Made by a program: the position numbers and the translations under genes. From CAYQVO01 sp964421085 (lineage in GTDB: Bacteria > Bdellovibrionota_C > UBA2361 > CAYQVO01): a DNA stretch of 28,596 nucleotides. How positions within the stretch are numbered: position 1 is the stretch's first letter; each line of letters starts with the position of its first letter. The notes beneath the pieces were generated by a model, which ran no database searches, was not told the origin of the DNA, and was given only the letters and a program-made list of their open reading frames with translations. This document shows, piece after piece, positions 1-8,022 of this stretch. The stretch spans positions 1-28,596 of the forward strand of contig CAYQVO010000046.1 in NCBI GenBank assembly GCA_964421085.1, in the 5' to 3' direction.

Positions 1-2
1 GG

Positions 3-992
3 AACGAAGACTACAAAGACCTTCTCGACATGTGCGCGGACATTATCGGGGACATGGCGTCTGAAGGCGCGCGCCCTATCGACAGGCTCGAGCGCGGAAG
101 CGTGATGGAAAGCGTGGTCGAAGCCCACAGACTTTACAGAAACGGTCCTATGAAACGGGAATTCGTTCTTTCCGACGTCGTATCAGTGATGCGCGCGCCC
201 AGACGCGTCGATGAAACGGAAGATTCAAGCCTCAGACGTCAGAAGCTCTCTCTTCTGATAGCCGATTATTACGGCGATGGAACGTACGCACGCTTCTTCG
301 ATCGTCCCGGATCGCTTAGACTCAAAGAACGCTTCATAGTTTTTGACCTCAAAGCATTGAATCGCAACCCTGATTTGCAGCGAGTCTTTTTGAAAGTCGC
401 GATGGTCTGGGCAGACACAGTCATGAATGATCCCGCCGAGATCGACAACCGGAAGATCCTGGTCTTTGACGAAGCGCACGATCTGATCGGGAAGACATCC
501 GCAGCCACAATTGAAACAGCCTTTCGGCTTTACCGGAAGAGAAAAGGCATAGTCATAGCCGCATCGCAGTCAGGTGAAGACTTCTATGTCGGACAGGGCG
601 GACAGGCCATCGTACAGAACAGCGCTCACAAGATTTTTCTGCGACAGGATCCGAGCAAATTCCATCTGACTGCCCAGGCGTTCGCGCTCTCGGATCAGCA
701 GTCGGACGTGATTCTCAGGCTGAAAACAGTGAAAGGCGTCGAGTCCCAGTTTTATCTGATGTCGGATATCGGAGAAGGGGCTTTGGTGCTTCCACTTGAA
801 CCTGCCTTCTACTGGGTGAGCACGAACAACGGAGATGACAATCAGCTCTTCAATGATCTGCTCAACCAGACCGGAGGGAATTTCTGGCTTGCGCTTGAAC
901 GCGCTGTTCAAATCGCTCCCCACGGAGCGAGTGGAATGAGGCAGGGAATTCCGCGTACAGCGGCAATGGAGGCAGATGAAGTATCCAACTGA
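3..992 (+). CDS. TraC/VirB4-family conjugation ATPase, C-terminal part (5' end outside window)
   Basis: The frame is open from base 3, so the first ATG inside (30) is not the true start. What remains is about 330 residues of a VirB4/TraC-type ATPase, the inner-membrane motor that energises pilus assembly and substrate transfer in type IV secretion. A Walker B strand with the DEAH-like KILVFDEAHDLI is followed by a helical segment, an IAASQSGEDF stretch in the place of the TxQ sensor motif, and the KIFLRQD and LKTVKGVESQFYL pattern typical of the C-terminal RecA-like lobe. Walker A must lie off the left edge. The next gene, a lipoprotein, starts 18 nt downstream, so this begins an operon-like series of envelope genes. 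The family is fairly certain. Whether the system conjugates DNA or secretes protein cannot be told here. Confidence 0.82.
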   Translation, partial: NEDYKDLLDMCADIIGDMASEGARPIDRLERGSVMESVVEAHRLYRNGPMKREFVLSDVVSVMRAPRRVDETEDSSLRRQKLSLLIADYYGDGTYARFFDRPGSLRLKERFIVFDLKALNRNPDLQRVFLKVAMVWADTVMNDPAEIDNRKILVFDEAHDLIGKTSAATIETAFRLYRKRKGIVIAASQSGEDFYVGQGGQAIVQNSAHKIFLRQDPSKFHLTAQAFALSDQQSDVILRLKTVKGVESQFYLMSDIGEGALVLPLEPAFYWVSTNNGDDNQLFNDLLNQTGGNFWLALERAVQIAPHGASGMRQGIPRTAAMEADEVSN

Positions 993-1010
993 ATTGACGG
1001 AGGAACTACA

Positions 1011-1283
1011 GTGAAAAGACGGAAATTGCATATTTGCGCAGGCGCGGCCGCTCTTGCTCTTGCTATCGGTGGGTGCGCCCCCCGCGAACCCGGGACCACG
1101 CCGGTTGTGGTGCATGAAGATGCGCCCGGAACGGTTCAGGAGGTCTGGGAGGAACCGATGGTAGATGTGATTGATGTCCCGCCGGGGCTGGATCCCGAGG
1201 GCACGTACTACCGTCCCGGGCACCAGGAAGTCGTTGAGATTCGGCAAGGCAGGTGGCAGTACTACAATAAGAACAAAGAGTAA
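1011..1283 (+). CDS. small lipoprotein of the T4SS-like cluster
   Basis: This 90-residue protein starts at GTG 1011, chosen because GGAGGA lies 7 nt upstream. A basic n-region (MKRRK), a hydrophobic stretch and the lipobox IGGC put the lipidated cysteine at residue 22. The mature part is short, proline- and acid-rich, and ends in a charged tail (YYNKNKE). It lies 18 nt after the TraC/VirB4 gene. By position and type it could play the part of the small outer-membrane lipoproteins of T4SS (TraV or VirB7), but I see no sequence signature for either, so the role is inferred from context only. Confidence 0.72.
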   Translation: MKRRKLHICAGAAALALAIGGCAPREPGTTPVVVHEDAPGTVQEVWEEPMVDVIDVPPGLDPEGTYYRPGHQEVVEIRQGRWQYYNKNKE

Positions 1284-1361
1284 GAGCACCAGTTGCGAAC
1301 GTCCGAGGTTCACGCTGGGAGTGAAATAAGTTAGAATCAAGGCCAAAGGAGAAACAGGCGA

Positions 1362-1772
1362 ATGAGCATAATAAGTCCCCGCAATTTCATCTCCCCGCTG
1401 ACCAATACGGTAAATCTTGTCGCCATAATACTGGTTATTCTGCTTTTCGCGGTTTTCCGCTTCTCTATGGGCAGAATAGACACGGAGAAAAGGGCCCTGA
1501 CGAAGAAGCAGGCAGAAACACAGTCAGTGTCCGCACAATCGGAGGCCGCACTCCAGCCGGCAATACCAGCTGCCGCCGCACCGGCACAGGAACCGACGGC
1601 CGCTGAAGCAGCTGGAGTCTCATCCGGTTCATCGGATCTCAAGGCTGCGATTGAAGCTCTCGGCAAGGGCGGCGCTTCGACAGGTTCAAAGAACTCAGGG
1701 AACGGCAGCACCGGGCGAAACGCGAACGATGGAAGCCTCAGCGATGTCGAGAAGGCGCTCGGGTTGAGGTAG
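1362..1772 (+). CDS. single-TM, Ala/Ser-rich protein of the T4SS-like cluster
   Basis: ATG at 1362 has AAAGGAG upstream (1345-1351). The 136-residue product has one strong membrane helix (about residues 16-36) followed by a charged stretch, a low-complexity Ala/Pro/Glu/Ser region and a Gly/Ser/Asn-rich tail that ends in a short amphipathic segment (DVEKALGLR). No catalytic motif or known family is recognised. The layout (short N-terminus, one TM, disordered linker, C-terminal helix) suits a bitopic linker protein of an envelope machine. The next gene starts 4 nt after the stop, so the two are probably co-translated. Confidence 0.68.
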   Translation: MSIISPRNFISPLTNTVNLVAIILVILLFAVFRFSMGRIDTEKRALTKKQAETQSVSAQSEAALQPAIPAAAAPAQEPTAAEAAGVSSGSSDLKAAIEALGKGGASTGSKNSGNGSTGRNANDGSLSDVEKALGLR

Positions 1773-1776
1773 GGCG

Positions 1777-2325
1777 ATGCGACGGGAAGAGGCCATAATC
1801 ATACCCAAAGTATGGCGCTCTGAACTGCGTATAGTCGTCCTCTTTTTCATCTTTTGTGTCGCAAGCATCATTCTCTCGCATGAATTCCCTGCCAGCGTGA
1901 TACGGGGCGAGCTGTTCCGCATCGGTTCTCAGCGGTTCGTGCTGCATCTCCCGCTCTTCTGGTTTCTGCCTGCAGGAATGCTGTGCAAAGGCATATTCCG
2001 CATCTATAACGTCAGGTTTCAGATGGATGGAACCGGAATCGAAGCAAGATACGGAGTCATGTGGGTGAGCCAGACCATAGCCCGCATCCGCTATCTTGAT
2101 ATACGGAGCGCGGAAATTCAGCAGAGCCTCACCGACAGAATTTTGACCGTCGGTGACGTAATCATCTCGTCGGCAGCCAAGCAGTCGATCGATGTGATTT
2201 TCGAAGGGATAGCGGTGCCGCAGGAAGTGAAGGAAGTCATACTGGCCGAACGCGACAAGCGCCAGCGGCTTGAACATGCAGGGTTAACAGGCCACGGAAA
2301 GCAGAAGGAGAAAGCGCGTGCTTAA
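1777..2325 (+). CDS. bPH2 (DUF304) domain membrane protein
   Basis: The 182-residue protein has two membrane segments (about residues 17-34 and 55-77) followed by a bacterial PH-like (bPH2) domain at about 85-160. The family pattern is visible: RYGVMW, then a strand-rich IRYLDIRSAEIQQSLTDRIL segment, the VGDVIISS turn and a final IAVPQEVKEVI helix. This is the YdbS/YdbT-type architecture. Members are membrane proteins of largely unknown function, and finding one inside a T4SS-like operon is unusual. The 3' end overlaps the start of the next gene by 8 nt, which implies translational coupling. The last 25 residues are basic and probably cytoplasmic. Confidence 0.75.
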   Translation: MRREEAIIIPKVWRSELRIVVLFFIFCVASIILSHEFPASVIRGELFRIGSQRFVLHLPLFWFLPAGMLCKGIFRIYNVRFQMDGTGIEARYGVMWVSQTIARIRYLDIRSAEIQQSLTDRILTVGDVIISSAAKQSIDVIFEGIAVPQEVKEVILAERDKRQRLEHAGLTGHGKQKEKARA

Positions 2326-3352
2326 CAGACGTCTGCTCCGTATAAAGGGACTATCTGCCGGATTTGCGCTTCTCACTTCGTTGTGTCTTGCCGCTCCGGC
2401 TGCGTCAGACATCGAAAATCCGGGTGAAAGACTCAAGGAACTCGAAGCCAGAGAAGCTGCACTTGGCCGCGCTCTTGGATCGGCAGAAGAATCTTCAACC
2501 GTGCCGAACGAGATGGAGAAACAGCCGGCGCCGCCGCAGAAGCGCGAAAGAACGCCTCACGCAATCGTCACAGTGAAACCGGGGAAAAAATCTTCAAAGG
2601 AGAAAGCCGCGGATGCAGATCCGATTCAAAAAGCAGTACAAAAAGCCCAGGACACAACCAAAAATGTTCAGCAGGAAAATTTCGAACTCAGGGCGAAGCT
2701 GGCTGCAGCGCAGAAAAGCTACGCGGCACTTCAGGAGAACTGCGGCGGAGCCCGCGACAGAACAGCAGCTCTTGAAGAACGTGCCGCCCGCGCCGAGGAG
2801 CAGGTTCGCGCTCTGGTCAAGCAGCTTGACGAAGCACGCGCCCGTCTGATGCTTGCGGAAACCGAGAACGAAAGACTCACCGCAAAATACAGGAGCACCG
2901 GCATGCCTCTTCCGCGGAAAAGTGAATCTCATGTTCCTGTCGATCTCGGATCAATGCCCGGGACAGCTTCAAAAGATATGCCTCTTGCGACGGTTCTCGC
3001 TGATAACGCCGGGCTGAAAACCGGTCCTGGAATGCAGTATTCGACATTAATGACAGTTCCGCAGGGAACGAGCCTCGCCGTTGAAAACCGTCAGGGAGAA
3101 TGGTTCCGTGTAATCACTCCTCTGGGAGCCCGGGCCTGGATCCACGGCAGCTTCGTCAGACTTGGTCCTGTGCGAGATAACTCAGGGAGAAATAAAATGT
3201 CTGCGCCTCGTAATAGGGTTCCACCAGCCCGGGACGGCGCAACTGAAGAGGCTGCGTTCAAGTCGCTCAACAACGCGCTCAAAGCCAGTACCAGCAGCGG
3301 ACCTGAGAAATCAGTTAATGCCCCCACCCATTCCGGTCGTGCCGCCCGGTAG
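2318..3352 (+). CDS. secreted coiled-coil protein with bacterial SH3 domain
   Basis: GTG 2318 overlaps the previous gene and has AAGGAG at 2305-2310. The 344-residue product begins with a signal peptide (basic start, hydrophobic core, AAPAASD cleavage region near residue 30). A Lys/Pro-rich linker follows, then a heptad-like coiled coil at about 104-192, an SH3_3-type domain at about 222-283 (VLADNAGLKTGPGMQYSTL, then a Gly-Glu-Trp-Phe-Arg-Val core and a WIHGSFVRL end), and a disordered basic tail. SH3b domains usually bind peptidoglycan or peptides, so a periplasmic scaffold that anchors the secretion apparatus to the wall is a reasonable inference. No lytic domain is present. It is the last gene before a 207-nt gap that isolates the pilin. 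Confidence 0.75.
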   Translation: MLNRRLLRIKGLSAGFALLTSLCLAAPAASDIENPGERLKELEAREAALGRALGSAEESSTVPNEMEKQPAPPQKRERTPHAIVTVKPGKKSSKEKAADADPIQKAVQKAQDTTKNVQQENFELRAKLAAAQKSYAALQENCGGARDRTAALEERAARAEEQVRALVKQLDEARARLMLAETENERLTAKYRSTGMPLPRKSESHVPVDLGSMPGTASKDMPLATVLADNAGLKTGPGMQYSTLMTVPQGTSLAVENRQGEWFRVITPLGARAWIHGSFVRLGPVRDNSGRNKMSAPRNRVPPARDGATEEAAFKSLNNALKASTSSGPEKSVNAPTHSGRAAR

Positions 3353-3381
3353 ACAATGACCTGCCGAAGTAATACGTGAAT

Positions 3382-3410
3382 TTGAGATTAATTTTTCCTC
3401 AGGCTGTAAG
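3382..3410 (+). promoter_or_regulatory. candidate sigma70-type promoter for the pilin gene
   Basis: TTGAGA (3382-3387, five of six matches to TTGACA) is followed after exactly 17 nt by TGTAAG (3405-3410, four of six matches to TATAAT). It lies in the gap between the SH3-protein gene and the pilin gene, about 150 nt upstream of the pilin start, so a transcript from here would carry a long structured leader. This is a visual match only. Confidence 0.4.
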
Positions 3411-3520
3411 TACCCGGCTTAACTCACTTCTTTCTTCACTTCTTTCTTCCCGGGTATGTTGCGCGACAAGGTCGCCCCTCCATAACCTTTATTAGAAAAC
3501 TGGGTCGCGGTTTATCCGCG
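3411..3520 (+). promoter_or_regulatory. structured leader upstream of the pilin gene
   Basis: Three inverted repeats follow one another: TACCCGG/CCGGGTA (3411-3417 with 3450-3456, enclosing a pyrimidine-rich loop), GCGAC/GTCGC (3463-3467 with 3471-3475, 3-nt loop) and CGCGG/CCGCG (3506-3510 with 3516-3520, 5-nt loop). No known riboswitch consensus was recognised. The leader may stabilise the pilin mRNA or control its translation. Confidence 0.35.
3424..3447 (+). repeat. 12-bp perfect tandem duplication, polypyrimidine
   Basis: TCACTTCTTTCT occurs twice back to back (3424-3435 and 3436-3447) inside the loop of the 7-bp inverted repeat 3411-3417/3450-3456. It is almost pure pyrimidine on the plus strand. 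Confidence 0.8.
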
Positions 3521-3559
3521 GCGGATTTAAGTGTGGTTTTGAAAAAAATTGGAGACAAT

Positions 3560-3952
3560 ATGAAGAGTATCAAAAATATTATCGAGAAGACGGGCCGCGA
3601 AGTTTACTGCTTTGTTACCTCACCCTCAAACGAACAGATTCAGATTGTTCTTTTCGTTGCTGGTGTTGCCCTTCTTACCGCCGGTCTTGCCACCGGTGCA
3701 ATCGCTCAGGATGACGTTGGCCAGTATAATGCTGACAGAATCAACCGTGCCGTCGGTATTATCTTCACCTATCTTGAAGGCAGCTTTGGCGTGTTGGTGA
3801 TGGTTGCTTCCGGTCTCGGCGCAATCCTGAGCTCGGCATTTGGTCAGTATAGAGCTGCTCTCGGCTGCCTCGTGGTCGCCGTCGGCGCCTTTATTCTCAG
3901 ATCAATCGCTTCCACTTTCTTCAATGTTGAAGAAATCGAAATTTTCTCATAG
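3560..3952 (+). CDS. VirB2/TraA-like pilin candidate
   Basis: ATG 3560 is chosen over the upstream GTG 3533 because GGAG lies at 3551-3554. The 130-residue precursor has a long leader with a hydrophobic core ending AIAQDD, which suits cleavage after AIA or AQ. The mature part of about 77 residues has two hydrophobic helices (GIIFTYLEGSFGVLVMVASG and LGCLVVAVGAFILRSIAS) joined by a short polar loop containing QYR. This is the size and hairpin topology of VirB2/TraA pilins. Codons are strongly biased to T/C endings (GTT, CTT, GGT), unlike the neighbours, as expected for a highly expressed structural protein. The gene has its own candidate promoter and an excellent terminator. Family membership rests on topology and on the TraC/VirB4 neighbour, not on a diagnostic motif. 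Confidence 0.68.
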   Translation: MKSIKNIIEKTGREVYCFVTSPSNEQIQIVLFVAGVALLTAGLATGAIAQDDVGQYNADRINRAVGIIFTYLEGSFGVLVMVASGLGAILSSAFGQYRAALGCLVVAVGAFILRSIASTFFNVEEIEIFS

Positions 3953-3974
3953 TAAGAATATTCTGCCTTAATTT

Positions 3975-4011
3975 CAGAAGAGGCGCCGCAAGGCGCCTCT
4001 TCTGTTTTTTT
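3975..4011 (+). terminator. intrinsic terminator of the pilin unit
   Basis: A perfect 13-bp stem (3975-3987 with 3992-4004) is closed by a GCAA tetraloop (GNRA type) and followed at once by seven T (4005-4011). It begins 22 nt after the pilin stop codon. On the minus strand the stem is not followed by a T run, so it acts on plus-strand transcription. Confidence 0.95.
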
Positions 4012-4032
4012 CCGGCATTCTCCGAAGATTCG

Positions 4033-6360
4033 TCAATGATTCGCCCCAGCCAGTATTGCGGCTGATTGAAGCCGCAGCCTGATCAGTTCCCTGTTTCTCG
4101 GGTTCCCTTCCACATCGGCCATCTTCTGCAGAATCTCCAGCTCTTCGTCGGCATCTATTCTCAGCTTGTTATATGCAAGTGCACGGGCAAGAGGCTCATC
4201 GTGCTCGACAAGCTTTTGAAGATCCTGGAGCCCCGCACTCCACTCAGTCTGAGAAAGATATCGCGCAGCTTCGAGGCTGAATGGATCCATTGCGCCCGCC
4301 TTTGCCCGCGAAATAAGAAGCCTCAGCACAACCTGGGGATTAGGAATAGTGGAGAACCACTGCTCTATGAAGGTGAAGGCCTGCTGACCCTTCGTAAGAA
4401 GCGACGAGACTATCGAGATAGACTGGGCACGCGTTACTGCCTGACCTTTTGGAACAGACGACAGCTCGACAAGGAAAGGTTCTGAAACAGCATCCAGACC
4501 AAACTCCGAGATGAGACTTTTGACAGCTTCCTGCCGGATGTTTGGAAGAGGAAACCGGAGAAGATCCGCGACCTGCTCAAAAGTCAGACTCTGGTTCTCA
4601 GGATAGGTTCCTGTAAGAAGAGAAAGACGGATAATAGGCTTCAAAGAAGACCACTGCGCCAGATCTTCATCGGTAAACCAGCTTAAAAGCGGTTGAAGAA
4701 CGGGTACTACCACAGGCAGTCTGTTGTGAAGAGTCAGATCGAATCCTTCCAGATAAGAACTGAGCGGCACCAGTGTGGAAAGCCTCGCAAGGCAGACCGG
4801 GATTTCATTACATCCGTTGAAATACCCCGCAAGGGCCGCCTGTGATACGTTCCCCACTACCAGATGGCTGAGCGCCCGGGCGGGAAGTTCCTCCATGTTC
4901 TCGACGCCTTCGGATTCAAGATTGCGAAACGCGGTCCCAAGTGCCCCTGGAAGCGCTTCGAGACTCTTTAAGGATATTGCTTCGAACTGCCTGCCCTCGC
5001 TATCGAGACTGAAGCTCGACGCAAGCGCCAGGATGACAGCAGGATGCATCCGGCTCAGAGGAGGCATATCCCTGACATCATACTGCAGCATCCTTTTAAG
5101 CGCGATGCTCAGGATGAAAGTTCGATCAGTATCGGAAAGCTGCTCTTCCCATCTCGGGTCGAAAGCGACGCGGAAAAGATCGGCGAGAACCTTGCTGTTC
5201 CCTGAAATCGTAGATCTGATTATGACCGCCTGTGCCAGCCTGTCTTCGTCATTTACCGCGGCGTCCGCCACAACCTTCATAAGTGACGGTACGCCGCTTG
5301 CCCAGTATTCCTGAAAATTCTCCTGAGATTCACCGCCCCTGAAAATCGAATGCCGGAACTGAAAGAGCGCAACCAGACAGATCAGTATGAGTCCGCCTGC
5401 TGCCACGGACTTTATTGATTTTGGACGAACGGCCGCAGAAGCAGCCTCTGAAACTGCAGGTGGATGACCCTCCGGGAGACCTTGCTCTACGCCGGCAGGT
5501 CCCCGGTGAAGCACACTCCCTCGTGCACCTGAAAGATTAGCCTGCTTCGCCGGCGACGCACGTCCTCCGTACGGCGCCTCGAAAAAGTACCTCACCTCTT
5601 CAATTGCAGGCCGAAGCGAAGGTTCAACCGACGTCATTCTCTCCAGGAACCCTCCTGCCTGTTCGGAAAAAGGCTGCGGCATGATATTTTTCAGGAGCAG
5701 TCCAAGTCCGTAAATATCGGAAGCATGGGATGCAAAGCCACCGGCCTGAATTTCAGGAGCCGAATCAGCCGCAGTATAAACGGGAGTGGCCGAAAGGAAA
5801 CCGAAATCAAAGATACACGGGAAATTATCGACAAGTGCGACATTAGAAGGAGCAAGATGGCCGTGCGGCAGTCCAATTCTGTGAAGCCGCGCGACCTCAA
5901 GAATCAGGGATCGGACAAGAATATCCCGCTGTCCGACCTTCTCCCTCTGGCCCGACTGAAGAATGTCAGCAAGAGTCTCGTCGAAATACAGGCGCTTCAC
6001 CCAGTGCTGCATTCCTGTGTGACCAGTAGTAACAGCAGCAGTAATATTCTTCTCGACATCGAGCACTCTCAGGAGCGAAGTGAAAGCTCCCTCCATTTCC
6101 GGGTATGAATGAAGCATCGGATCGCTGTAGCGGAGAATCCAGATCCTGCCCTGAGCAAGAAGCAGAGGCCGAAGATCCCACTCTGCTTTCCCGTGCACAA
6201 CACCGACTATCACCCCTTCGCTGTGAGAGAGCCTTTTGTAATCTTCCACAATTGAGCACTGCTCGGCGCTCAGAGCTTCAGTACCTGATATACGGCGTGA
6301 GGGTTCCGCTCCTTTGACGACGAAAAGATTGGGTGTCCTATGTGAGCCTTTACCGTTCAT
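4033..6360 (-). CDS. membrane-anchored pseudokinase with large helical C-terminal region
   Basis: The 775-residue protein has an N-terminal protein-kinase fold (about 45-260), a disordered linker, one membrane helix (about 317-335) and an about 430-residue, helix-rich C-terminal region resembling HEAT-type repeats, probably extracytoplasmic. Kinase landmarks are recognisable but altered. The HRDxKxxN loop reads HGHLAPSN (166-173), so the catalytic Asp is His and the following Lys is Ala. The VAIK lysine position appears to be Arg (WILRYSD, 74-80). The metal-binding DFG (185-187), the APE (201-203) and the F-helix Asp (SDIYGLG) remain. It is therefore most likely a catalytically dead scaffold or sensor. 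It lies 45 nt downstream of ispG on the same strand and may share its transcript. The Shine-Dalgarno sequence is weak (AAAGGG, well upstream). Confidence 0.8.
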   Translation of the reverse strand: MNGKGSHRTPNLFVVKGAEPSRRISGTEALSAEQCSIVEDYKRLSHSEGVIVGVVHGKAEWDLRPLLLAQGRIWILRYSDPMLHSYPEMEGAFTSLLRVLDVEKNITAAVTTGHTGMQHWVKRLYFDETLADILQSGQREKVGQRDILVRSLILEVARLHRIGLPHGHLAPSNVALVDNFPCIFDFGFLSATPVYTAADSAPEIQAGGFASHASDIYGLGLLLKNIMPQPFSEQAGGFLERMTSVEPSLRPAIEEVRYFFEAPYGGRASPAKQANLSGARGSVLHRGPAGVEQGLPEGHPPAVSEAASAAVRPKSIKSVAAGGLILICLVALFQFRHSIFRGGESQENFQEYWASGVPSLMKVVADAAVNDEDRLAQAVIIRSTISGNSKVLADLFRVAFDPRWEEQLSDTDRTFILSIALKRMLQYDVRDMPPLSRMHPAVILALASSFSLDSEGRQFEAISLKSLEALPGALGTAFRNLESEGVENMEELPARALSHLVVGNVSQAALAGYFNGCNEIPVCLARLSTLVPLSSYLEGFDLTLHNRLPVVVPVLQPLLSWFTDEDLAQWSSLKPIIRLSLLTGTYPENQSLTFEQVADLLRFPLPNIRQEAVKSLISEFGLDAVSEPFLVELSSVPKGQAVTRAQSISIVSSLLTKGQQAFTFIEQWFSTIPNPQVVLRLLISRAKAGAMDPFSLEAARYLSQTEWSAGLQDLQKLVEHDEPLARALAYNKLRIDADEELEILQKMADVEGNPRNRELIRLRLQSAAILAGANH

Positions 6361-6405
6361 ATCACGCGCGCAAACTGCCCTTTTTAAGATGCATTCAGGG
6401 GGAGT

Positions 6406-7500
6406 TTATTTGCAGTTCGTCAGCATCTTTTCAAGCTCGGCTTTCAGTTTCGGCAAAACGTCCTCATAACTGAACGAACCGATTGTCTCGCGCCCTTTCT
6501 TCAGATTGACGCTCGAGGGCCCGCACCACAGGCCCAGATCCGCCTCGTCAGTCTCACCGGGTCCGTTCACCCGGCATCCCATGACTGCAATGGTAATATC
6601 GGCGGTTCCGGCGAAATCTACAGCCTCCCTGACTCTGGCTGCAAGCTCGATAAACGCTTCGTTCTCGACCCTTGAGCAGGACGGGCAGGAAACGATATTA
6701 ATTCCCTTTTTTTCAAAGCGCTCGGGCGCAGTTCTTCGGCCTGACTCAACATCTGAAATAATCTGCTTTCCGATCACTACCTCACGGTATTTCTCTGCCG
6801 CAGGAAGAGTAAGGGAAACCCGTATTGTCTCACCTGTTCCCCGCGAAAGAAGGTTTTCAAAGGCAATTCTTGTCTTTATTTCACCCTCCGGCAGCATTCC
6901 AGCTTCAGTGACCCCGAGGTGCAGAGGAATGTCCGGGAACTCCTCTGCAAACACGCAGTTCATCTCTATCACTTCATTCGGATCCGAGCTTTTAAGGGAA
7001 ACAAGGAAATTCTCAAAGTGAAGATCCCGCATGTACCCCACATGCTCGCGGGCAGAAGAAAGCGCGGACACTGCTCTTCCGAGCGAACCTCCGTTGACGC
7101 CGATTCTCATCGCAAGTCCGTGTTTCCGCGATACATCCACGAGAAACCGCACCTTTTCACGTATCGGCTTCTCCTGTTCAACATGGTGAAGGTGTCCCGG
7201 GTTATAGCGGATCTTCTCCACGAACGGGGCGACCTGTTCCGCAAGCCTGTAGTTCTCCTGAAGGTCCACCACAAGCCTGGCTTTTGTCGCCTTCCGGATT
7301 GATGCAAGAGCTTCGACGTCACGCCTGTTGTCGACCGCGACCCGAATAAGGCCCGCACCATGCTCCTGAAGCACAGCTATCTGGCGAAGGGTGGCAGGAA
7401 CATCGTGCGTTTTGGTCGCGCACATGCTCTGGACAGACACCGGGACTTCGCCTCCTATTTCGAAATCGCCCGCAAATACACTCTTCGTTTTTCTCCGCAT
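6406..7500 (-). CDS. ispG: 4-hydroxy-3-methylbut-2-enyl diphosphate synthase (IspG/GcpE)
   Basis: IspG reduces 2-C-methyl-D-erythritol 2,4-cyclodiphosphate to HMBPP, the penultimate step of the MEP isoprenoid pathway, using a [4Fe-4S] cluster in the cytosol. The 364-residue protein is full length for the short bacterial form. The N-terminal TIM barrel carries VPVSVQSMCATKTHD, LIRVAVDN, KIRYNPGH and RIGVNGGSLG. The C-terminal domain carries the cluster ligands: Cys272 and Cys275 in SCPSCSR, Cys309 in VMGCRVNGPGE and the conserved Glu316. The usual VQSMTNT has become VQSMCAT, a small deviation. ATG 7500 faces the divergent gene at 7571 across a 70-nt shared upstream region, and the pseudokinase gene follows 45 nt downstream. 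Confidence 0.97.
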   Translation of the reverse strand: MRRKTKSVFAGDFEIGGEVPVSVQSMCATKTHDVPATLRQIAVLQEHGAGLIRVAVDNRRDVEALASIRKATKARLVVDLQENYRLAEQVAPFVEKIRYNPGHLHHVEQEKPIREKVRFLVDVSRKHGLAMRIGVNGGSLGRAVSALSSAREHVGYMRDLHFENFLVSLKSSDPNEVIEMNCVFAEEFPDIPLHLGVTEAGMLPEGEIKTRIAFENLLSRGTGETIRVSLTLPAAEKYREVVIGKQIISDVESGRRTAPERFEKKGINIVSCPSCSRVENEAFIELAARVREAVDFAGTADITIAVMGCRVNGPGETDEADLGLWCGPSSVNLKKGRETIGSFSYEDVLPKLKAELEKMLTNCK

Positions 7501-7570
7501 CTGATTACTCTATCTTTGTTGGGCGCAGATCTGCAATGATTGGGCAGATTGAAAACCGGAGGTCCCGCGT

Positions 7571-7954
7571 ATGCTCTTCAGACTGATTTCTTTTCTGACT
7601 GTCGTCTGGCTGCTCATTTCACCGCCTGCAGCACACCTGGAAGAACTTCCTCCTGCCTTTTATCCGACCTGGAAGCTCATGAGCTTTGCAGAGAAACAGC
7701 AGTTCGTCGCAGGATATATTCACGGATGGAGAGATGCCGCCCGGGTAACGGACATTGTGATCACATATGTCAAAGACAACCCCGGCAAAGCAGTCGAGGG
7801 TCTTGAACAGGTCAGGGGCCTTTATGATCTCAGGGATTTGAAACCGACTATCCTTGCCCAGGCCCTGGACACCTTCTTTGAAGACCCCGAAAACAAGACC
7901 GCAGGCCTTTCTCAGGCTGTTTCAGCGGCAAAACGTGCGATAAGCGGTAGATAA
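7571..7954 (+). CDS. small secreted protein, Rap1a-like pattern
   Basis: ATG 7571 is preceded by a strong Shine-Dalgarno sequence (GGAGGT at 7559-7564). The 127-residue product has a signal peptide (about 1-21) and a helical mature domain of about 105 residues. The order FVAGYIHGWRDA, then a central loop, then ALDTFFEDPE and a final helix loosely resembles Rap1a/Tai-type immunity-like domains (GYxxG motif early, xxPE late). It lacks the cysteines common in that family, and no toxin gene is adjacent, so the resemblance is only structural. It is transcribed divergently from ispG. Confidence 0.7.
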   Translation: MLFRLISFLTVVWLLISPPAAHLEELPPAFYPTWKLMSFAEKQQFVAGYIHGWRDAARVTDIVITYVKDNPGKAVEGLEQVRGLYDLRDLKPTILAQALDTFFEDPENKTAGLSQAVSAAKRAISGR

Positions 7955-8022
7955 CCCCCGGTGAAATCGGTATACTTTGACACCACTGAAAGGAAAGGTA
8001 AACGTTCACGCAGGGTGTGCTT

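Noticed and set aside
570..1346. 258-residue minus-strand frame
   Set aside because: Antisense to the TraC/VirB4 end and the lipoprotein gene. Composition is shadow-like and no start signal is present.
3975..4011. Bidirectional use of the pilin terminator for the minus-strand pseudokinase gene
   Set aside because: On the minus strand the stem is followed by AAATTAAGG, not by a T run.
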